DNA of 44,105 nucleotides from Enterococcus viikkiensis (GTDB lineage Bacteria > Bacillota > Bacilli > Lactobacillales > Enterococcaceae), in contig NZ_BJDW01000019.1 in NCBI RefSeq assembly GCF_005405345.1, positions 1 through 44,105 of the forward strand, in the 5' to 3' direction. This document shows positions 39,760 through 44,105 of the stretch, piece by piece. The number at the start of each line of letters is the position of its first letter. The stretch's first letter is position 1. The position numbers were made by a program, and so were the translations under genes. The notes beneath the pieces are model-generated. The model did no database searches, had not been told where the DNA came from, and was given only the letters and a program-made list of their open reading frames with translations.

Positions 39760-40584
39760 ATGAAGAAATTGAGTAAAGGGATTGTATTGAGTGTGGCGTT
39801 GTTTGCGGTGAGTGGCTTATTGGCAGGTTGTGGCAGTAAAGGAGAGGCCAAACAGTTAGATCAGAAGAAAGTGACGATCGGAGTGACTTCGGGTCCCCAT
39901 CAGGAAATCATGGAAGAAGTTGCCAAGCAAGCAAAAAAGGATGGAATAGAGTTAACCGTAAAAAGTTTTGATGATTATAATACACCTAACACCGCGTTAA
40001 ATGACGGTGATTTAGATGGTAATAGCTACCAAACACTCTCTTTCTTAAAGCAACAAGTGAAGGATAAAGACTATCAAATCAGTTCTGCTTTTAAAACAGT
40101 AGCTTTCCCATTAGGGGTTTACTCTAAAAAGATTTCTGATTTAAGTAAACTTCAATTAGGAGACAAAGTGGGTGTACCCAATGACCCAACCAATGAGTTT
40201 CGAGCGTTGAAGCTTTTGGAAAAAGCCGGTGTGTTGAAATTGAAAGCTGGCGTAAATGTGAAAGCGACCAAAAATGATATTGCTGAGAATCCTAAAAAAA
40301 TTGAAATTGTTGAATTGGAGGCTTCTCAAATTCCTTCACAACTAGGGGAATTAGCAGCCGCTACGATCAATACAAACTTTGCTTTTGGGGCGGGGCTGAC
40401 AATCAATGACGACGCGATCTATCATGAACCATTAGAGAATAATCCAAACTACAATGTGTTTGCGGTACGGACGAAGAATAAGGACGACAAAGTTATTAAA
40501 GAAATTGAAAAGTATTATCATTCGGCTGAAACAAAGAAATTTATTGAGAAAAAATTCAAAGGTTCGGTCGTTCCGGCATTTTAG
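39760..40584 (+). CDS. metQ: Methionine ABC transporter substrate-binding lipoprotein
   Basis: A 274 aa NlpA/MetQ lipoprotein. The signal peptide ends in lipobox LLAGC (Cys24), and the mature protein has the family pattern VTIGVTSGPH, FDDYNTPNTALNDGDLDGNSYQ and VAFPLGVYS. It captures methionine (possibly also D-methionine) outside the membrane. GGAGG precedes the ATG. It is the first gene after the T-box, 217 bp from its terminator, with nothing recognised in that gap. Confidence 0.94.
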   Translation: MKKLSKGIVLSVALFAVSGLLAGCGSKGEAKQLDQKKVTIGVTSGPHQEIMEEVAKQAKKDGIELTVKSFDDYNTPNTALNDGDLDGNSYQTLSFLKQQVKDKDYQISSAFKTVAFPLGVYSKKISDLSKLQLGDKVGVPNDPTNEFRALKLLEKAGVLKLKAGVNVKATKNDIAENPKKIEIVELEASQIPSQLGELAAATINTNFAFGAGLTINDDAIYHEPLENNPNYNVFAVRTKNKDDKVIKEIEKYYHSAETKKFIEKKFKGSVVPAF

Positions 40585-40605
40585 TGAAAAAGAAGGAGGA
40601 TCCAC

Positions 40606-41619
40606 ATGATCGAGCTTAGAAATGTCTCCAAAGTTTATCAGCAGAAAAAACGCCAGATCGAGGCGGTCAAGGAGGTTAGTCTAAAAATTGAAGCGGGAGA
40701 GATCTTCGGCGTAGTAGGTTATTCTGGGGCGGGAAAATCCACCTTGATCCGGATGATTAATTTTTTAGAGCCGCCAACGAGTGGAGATATTTTGATTAAT
40801 GATCAGAATTTGCGGGAACTTAACAAAAAGGAATTATTGTTAACTAGAAGGAAGATCGGGATGATTTTCCAAGGTTATAATTTATTATCAACGGCGACGG
40901 TCTATGAAAATATTGCGAAGCCATTGAAGCTTGAAGGCGTGGCCAAAGACGTGATTGCTGAGAGAGTGGCGAAGTATTTGGCCCTCGTGGGATTAACAGA
41001 CCGTAAGGATAATTATCCCGCTCAGCTATCGGGTGGGCAAAGACAGCGGGTGGCTATCGCGCGGGCGTTGGCTCACGAGCCTGAGATCTTACTGTCTGAT
41101 GAGGCGACGAGTGCTCTTGATCCGGAAACGACGGAATCGATTTTACGTTTGCTGATGAAAATTAATCAAGAGTTAGGGATTACGATTTTTTTGATCACTC
41201 ATGAGATCGAGGTGGTTCAGAAAATTTGTGATCGAGTAGCAGTGATGGAAGAAGGGCGCATCGTGGAAACCGGACCTGTGATCGATCTGTTTACCCGACC
41301 TAAAGAAGAAACCACCAAGCGATTCATTGGGGCAAATGACAGCTACGGTGTCCCAGAAGATGTTTTAACGGCGTATAAGGGCACTGGTCGATTGGTTCAA
41401 CTGCAATTTATCGGTGATGATGCGACGGAACCAGTCTTATCGCGGGTCGCTAAGGATTTTGCGTTGTCACCGAATATTTTAAGCGGTACGATCGGTTATT
41501 TGAAAGAGAAACGTCACGGACAATTATTAGTCCAGTTTTCTGGCGGTGAAGAAGCGGATTTTCTGGCCGCAAAAGACTATATCAAGAGTCAGGGAGTCTT
41601 GATTAAAGAGGTCTACTGA
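40606..41619 (+). CDS. metN: Methionine ABC transporter ATP-binding protein
   Basis: A 337 aa ATPase. Walker A is GYSGAGKST (about residues 38-46), the signature LSGGQRQR, Walker B ILLSDEATSALD and the H-loop ITHE. The C-terminal NIL regulatory domain (about 260-337, RLVQLQFIGDDATEP) senses intracellular methionine. AAGGAGG precedes the ATG, 21 bp after metQ. Confidence 0.95.
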   Translation: MIELRNVSKVYQQKKRQIEAVKEVSLKIEAGEIFGVVGYSGAGKSTLIRMINFLEPPTSGDILINDQNLRELNKKELLLTRRKIGMIFQGYNLLSTATVYENIAKPLKLEGVAKDVIAERVAKYLALVGLTDRKDNYPAQLSGGQRQRVAIARALAHEPEILLSDEATSALDPETTESILRLLMKINQELGITIFLITHEIEVVQKICDRVAVMEEGRIVETGPVIDLFTRPKEETTKRFIGANDSYGVPEDVLTAYKGTGRLVQLQFIGDDATEPVLSRVAKDFALSPNILSGTIGYLKEKRHGQLLVQFSGGEEADFLAAKDYIKSQGVLIKEVY

Positions 41620-41647
41620 TGAAAGAAAGAGAAAGTGAGGGTGTCCA

Positions 41648-42310
41648 ATGAGTGAATTTTGGAGCCAGTGGGGTTCGGTTGTAGTGGAAGGGCTGGGGCA
41701 GACACTAGTGATGGTCTGTGTCGCGCTAGGTTTGTCAATCGTGATTGGGATTCCTTTAGGAGTGTTGTTAGTGATCGCGCGCCCTGGCGGCTTGAACAGT
41801 AATTTAGCGCTGTATTCGGTACTGAACAGTGTCATTAATGTTTTGCGATCCTTGCCATTTATTATTTTATTGTTTTTGATTTTACCCTTGACGAAGTTGA
41901 TTGTAGGAACCACGATCGGGGTGCAAGGGGTGTTGCTGCCTCTGATTATTTATACGGCGCCGTATCTCGCTCGGTTGGTGGAGACATCGTTACTGGAAGT
42001 TGACGGTGGCGTGATCGAAGCGTATCAAGCAATGGGAATCAGTCAGTTTCATATTATCCGCAGTGTGTTGCTAAGAGAGGCGCGAGGCGGGATCATTCGC
42101 GGTTTGACGATTGCAATGATCGGTCTGATTGGTGCCACGGCGATGGCAGGACTGGTGGGGGCTGGCGGCCTCGGCAGCATCGCCTATCAATATGGTTTTT
42201 TGCGAAATGAACCCGCGGTGATGTACACGACGATTCTTTTACTGATCGTTTTAGTCCAAATCGTTCAGTCACTAGGCAATCAACTGGCTAAAAGCTTAGA
42301 TCGGAGCTAG
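41648..42310 (+). CDS. metI: Methionine ABC transporter permease
   Basis: A 220 aa permease with five helices. The EAA loop appears as EAYQAMGISQFHIIRSVLLREA, contacting MetN, and is followed by the GAGGLGSIAYQYGF region typical of MetI. GTGAGG precedes the ATG, 28 bp after metN. It is the last gene of the metQNI operon. Confidence 0.94.
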   Translation: MSEFWSQWGSVVVEGLGQTLVMVCVALGLSIVIGIPLGVLLVIARPGGLNSNLALYSVLNSVINVLRSLPFIILLFLILPLTKLIVGTTIGVQGVLLPLIIYTAPYLARLVETSLLEVDGGVIEAYQAMGISQFHIIRSVLLREARGGIIRGLTIAMIGLIGATAMAGLVGAGGLGSIAYQYGFLRNEPAVMYTTILLLIVLVQIVQSLGNQLAKSLDRS

Positions 42311-42506
42311 TAGAAAAAAGTCACAACGAAGGGTATTTTTCACTATTTTAAAAAAGGGTTTCTCTTACTTTTGATTTGGCGGCTTACTGATAGGAAACTA
42401 AAGAATCATAGCCCGAACCAAAGGGGAAGACAGCCGGTGAAAAAGTTTGGGTTGCGAATCGTTTGCTTCATTTTGATTGTTGAGTAATTGGTAGAAATAA
42501 AAACTG
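42311..42506. other. Gap after metI
   Basis: No supportable gene. A 16-codon frame starting at GTG near 42437 with a hydrophobic product (KKFGLRIVCFILIVE) follows AAAGGGGAAG but is too short to call. Confidence 0.25.
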
Positions 42507-42547
42507 GGAGTCTTAGCCTAAATCGTTGGGCTAGGATTCCTTTTTTT
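42507..42547 (+). terminator. Terminator of the metQNI operon
   Basis: A 14 bp stem with G-T pairs (GGAGTCTTAGCCTA arm) and loop AATCGT is followed by seven T. Confidence 0.8.
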
Positions 42548-42576
42548 GACTTTTTTTTCTTTGAGGTGGGTATAAT
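42546..42576 (+). promoter_or_regulatory. Promoter of the 95 aa gene
   Basis: -35 TTGACT (42546-42551), overlapping the terminator T run, and consensus -10 TATAAT (42571-42576); the 19 bp spacer is long. Confidence 0.5.
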
Positions 42577-42609
42577 AGAAAGAGAATTTTAGATGCAGGA
42601 GGGGAAACT

Positions 42610-42897
42610 GTGAAAGCAAAGGATTTATTGACGGCGATTCAAGTAGATGCTGCGGGTGAGCTGAAAAAGTTATCGACTTATGCCTATGTTTTCGTCCGTA
42701 AGGGAGAAAAGGAAACCAACCAACTAGTGATCCAAGTCGAAACGGATAGGATCGTTTTGAAGCAACAAGCTAACACGCGTTTGACCTTGAATCAATTCAT
42801 TAAGGTCTTGAATGAGTCAAAAGAGGCGGATATTTACCTTAACGAGGAATTGATCTTTGGCTATCGTTTGGTTGAAGAGGGGATTCTTTTAGGATAA
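42610..42897 (+). CDS. Hypothetical protein, 95 aa, GTG start
   Basis: Not recognised. A small soluble alpha/beta protein with no membrane segment or Cys. The GTG start follows AGGAGGGG at normal spacing and a consensus -10 lies 34 bp upstream, so it is well supported as a gene. The alternation of charged strands and a helix (TLNQFIKVLNESKEADIYLNEE) suggests a compact single domain. It is monocistronic. Confidence 0.6.
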   Translation: MKAKDLLTAIQVDAAGELKKLSTYAYVFVRKGEKETNQLVIQVETDRIVLKQQANTRLTLNQFIKVLNESKEADIYLNEELIFGYRLVEEGILLG

Positions 42898-42923
42898 TTT
42901 AACAAATAGTTTTTAAAACTAGA

Positions 42924-42952
42924 TTGAATTATCTTGTTAACCGTGATATATT
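42924..42952 (+). promoter_or_regulatory. Promoter of the hemolysin III family gene
   Basis: -35 TTGAAT (42924-42929), 17 bp spacer, extended -10 TGATATATT (-10 hexamer 42947-42952). Confidence 0.7.
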
Positions 42953-42984
42953 ATCTTTAATAAATGAGTACGAGGTGACAGGTA

Positions 42985-43620
42985 ATGGAAATGAAATTTA
43001 GCCGAAAGTATCAGATCACAAATGAAGTGTTGAATGCGGTGACCCATGGAGTGGGTGTGGTGTTGAGTATTGTTGGGTTTGTTTTTCTGTTAAGAAAGGC
43101 CGAGACAGGGCTGGATTATGTTTCCTTCACGATTTATGGGATCTCGCTGTTGCTGCTGTTTTTAGCATCAACCTTGTACCACAGTTTGATCTTTACGAAG
43201 GCGAAAAAAGTATTTCAAGTCTTCGATCATTGTTCGATCTACTTATTGATCGCAGGAACTTATACGCCGTATTGTCTGTTGTATATTAAAGGGACAATCG
43301 GGATCGTGCTATTAAGTATCATTTGGCTGGCGGCGATCGTGGGGATCGTCTACAAGAGTTTGACTCTGAGCAAAGTAAAATCGGTCTCGAAGCTTTCAAC
43401 GATTCTCTATAATGTGATGGGCTGGGGGGTCGTGATCGCCTTACCTAGTTTGTATCAAAATGTTGGCCTAAAGGGCTTGTTGCTACTAGTTGGCGGTGGT
43501 GTGGCCTATACGGTGGGTTCAGTCTTTTATAGTATGAAAAACAAACGCTTCATGCATGTGGTTTGGCATTTATTTGTAATGCTAGGGGCCTTGCTAATGT
43601 TCTTTTCGATTTATTCGTAA
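42985..43620 (+). CDS. Hemolysin III family (PAQR/TrhA) membrane protein
   Basis: A 211 aa protein with seven predicted helices. Family elements are NAVTHGVGVVLSI near the N-terminus, STLYHSL, FDHCSIYLLIAGTYTP and a C-terminal HVVWHLFVMLGA; conserved Asp and His residues probably bind zinc. Such proteins act in membrane lipid homeostasis more than in lysis. GAGGTGACAGG precedes the ATG. It is monocistronic and ends at a strong terminator. Confidence 0.9.
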   Translation: MEMKFSRKYQITNEVLNAVTHGVGVVLSIVGFVFLLRKAETGLDYVSFTIYGISLLLLFLASTLYHSLIFTKAKKVFQVFDHCSIYLLIAGTYTPYCLLYIKGTIGIVLLSIIWLAAIVGIVYKSLTLSKVKSVSKLSTILYNVMGWGVVIALPSLYQNVGLKGLLLLVGGGVAYTVGSVFYSMKNKRFMHVVWHLFVMLGALLMFFSIYS

Positions 43621-43635
43621 GGGAAAAGCCCTCAA

Positions 43636-43676
43636 AAAAATAAGGACTATGACAACTTGTCATAGTCCTTATTTTT
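43636..43676. terminator. Bidirectional terminator between hemolysin III and brnQ genes
   Basis: A 20 bp perfect stem (TAAGGACTATGACAA arm) with a one-base centre and A/T runs at its ends serves the two convergent genes. Confidence 0.85.
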
Positions 43677-43761
43677 AACTCTTAAAGAAAGTATAGAATT
43701 TTCATATAAATAAATCGCTTTACAGCAGGTATATCTATGTCCGGCTTCACAAAAGCCCTTC

Positions 43762-44030
43762 TTATTTTGAATCCAATACTACTCGTGGGACAGCTTTTAC
43801 GTAGATCACTCCGCAAGTAAAGCCGATCAGAGTTGGCAACACCCACCCTAGGCCTAAAGCGGCAAAGGGAACATAGCTATGATAGAGCTGCAGCAGACTG
43901 GCAACGACTGGTTGAGAAGCGACAACTTTGGGTGCGTTGGCAAGCATGTCTAAAACGGCTGGGACAACAGTAAAGCCCATGGTTATTTGATAAACGAACG
44001 ATTCTTTATTGAAATAATGATGAGTTAAAG
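43762..44030 (-). pseudogene. brnQ: brnQ, C-terminal fragment (branched-chain amino acid transporter)
   Basis: About 88 codons encode the last part of a BrnQ-type carrier: FTVVPAVLDMLANAP, then a final helix GLGWVLPTLIGFTCGVIYV and the tail KAVPRVVLDSK. Coding similarity starts exactly where the 75 bp terminal repeat ends (44031). The upstream frame inside the repeat reaches a stop within a few codons. The gene was therefore probably cut by insertion of the element whose end lies at 44031-44105. The rest of brnQ lies outside the window, if it is present at all. Confidence 0.85.
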
Positions 44031-44105
44031 CCTGCATTCCCGAATTGTGTAACGATAATCACTCGAAAAACCGCTGTAACGCTTGATATATAGCGGTTTT
44101 TTTGT
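44031..44105 (+). repeat. 75 bp terminal inverted repeat, right copy (probable IS256-family end)
   Basis: Exact reverse complement of 3-77. It abuts the broken brnQ reading frame, which supports its being an inserted element. The internal hairpin would end the transposase transcript. Confidence 0.6.

Noticed and set aside
42437-42487. A 16-residue hydrophobic peptide gene, possible pheromone-like peptide
   Set aside because: Too short to support, with no lipoprotein context or processing signal.

Overview
This is a low-GC Gram-positive window and most probably Enterococcus. The evidence is a cold-shock protein of enterococcal type, an LtaS enzyme, MetQNI behind a Met T-box, a RepA_N replicon with ParA and iterons, and a BrnQ remnant. 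D-proline reductase plus a full selenocysteine (Sec) kit points to the E. avium/E. raffinosus group; this is inference. A repA gene, a partition pair and iteron arrays show that the DNA belongs to a RepA_N-type plasmid or megaplasmid. Both ends of the window carry the same 75 bp sequence in opposite orientation. It resembles an IS256-family end, so the window probably lies between two inverted copies of one IS.

Layout. 1-3450: IS end, cspA, and a string of AT-rich small membrane-protein genes, two of them paralogous. 3406-3502 (-): selC, the tRNA-Sec, with its own promoter and terminator. 3.6-9.4 kb: a DUF1622 protein, LtaS, and a yxeA plus BceAB-like ABC operon. 9.6-17.1 kb (-): an eight-gene selenium operon, selD, yedF, DUF3343 gene, selB, cysteine desulfurase-like gene, selA, TudS-related desulfidase and ECF S component. 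17.3-25.1 kb (-): a TSUP transporter and the proline reductase operon prdC-prdA-CBO2463-type gene-prdB-prdD-prdE-prdF. 25.7-34.0 kb (-): POT peptide transporter, proline iminopeptidase, PepQ, split ThrE-type exporter, a second M24 peptidase and a ClC protein. 34.0-38.1 kb: repA, a candidate antisense RNA, partition genes and iterons. 38.1-44.1 kb: an iron-type alcohol dehydrogenase, T-box-metQNI, a small unknown protein, a hemolysin III family protein and a truncated brnQ.

How it fits together. The POT transporter, iminopeptidase and Xaa-Pro peptidases can take up and trim proline peptides. PrdF racemises L-proline to D-proline, and PrdA/PrdB with the electron carrier PrdC reduces it to 5-aminovalerate (Stickland metabolism). 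PrdB and PrdC both need in-frame UGA read as Sec: PrdB at 21131-21133 and PrdC at 23942-23944. In each, the frame continues into a conserved-looking C-terminal part and a hairpin follows the UGA. SelA, SelB, SelC and SelD are all present in the same window, so the segment carries both the selenoproteins and the machinery to make them.

The most striking unlabelled signal is upstream of repA. A + strand promoter and terminator bound a roughly 120 nt RNA that lies wholly inside the repA leader. Two of its hairpins carry the identical loop CGCCAA, which reads UUGGCG on the repA mRNA, and the third hairpin loop reads UUGGUG there. This is the hallmark of antisense copy-number control. Other notable points are an ATT start codon overlapping the selA stop, PrdD/PrdE splitting a PrdA-like protein exactly at the PrdA self-cleavage site, and iterons reused as arms of transcription terminators.
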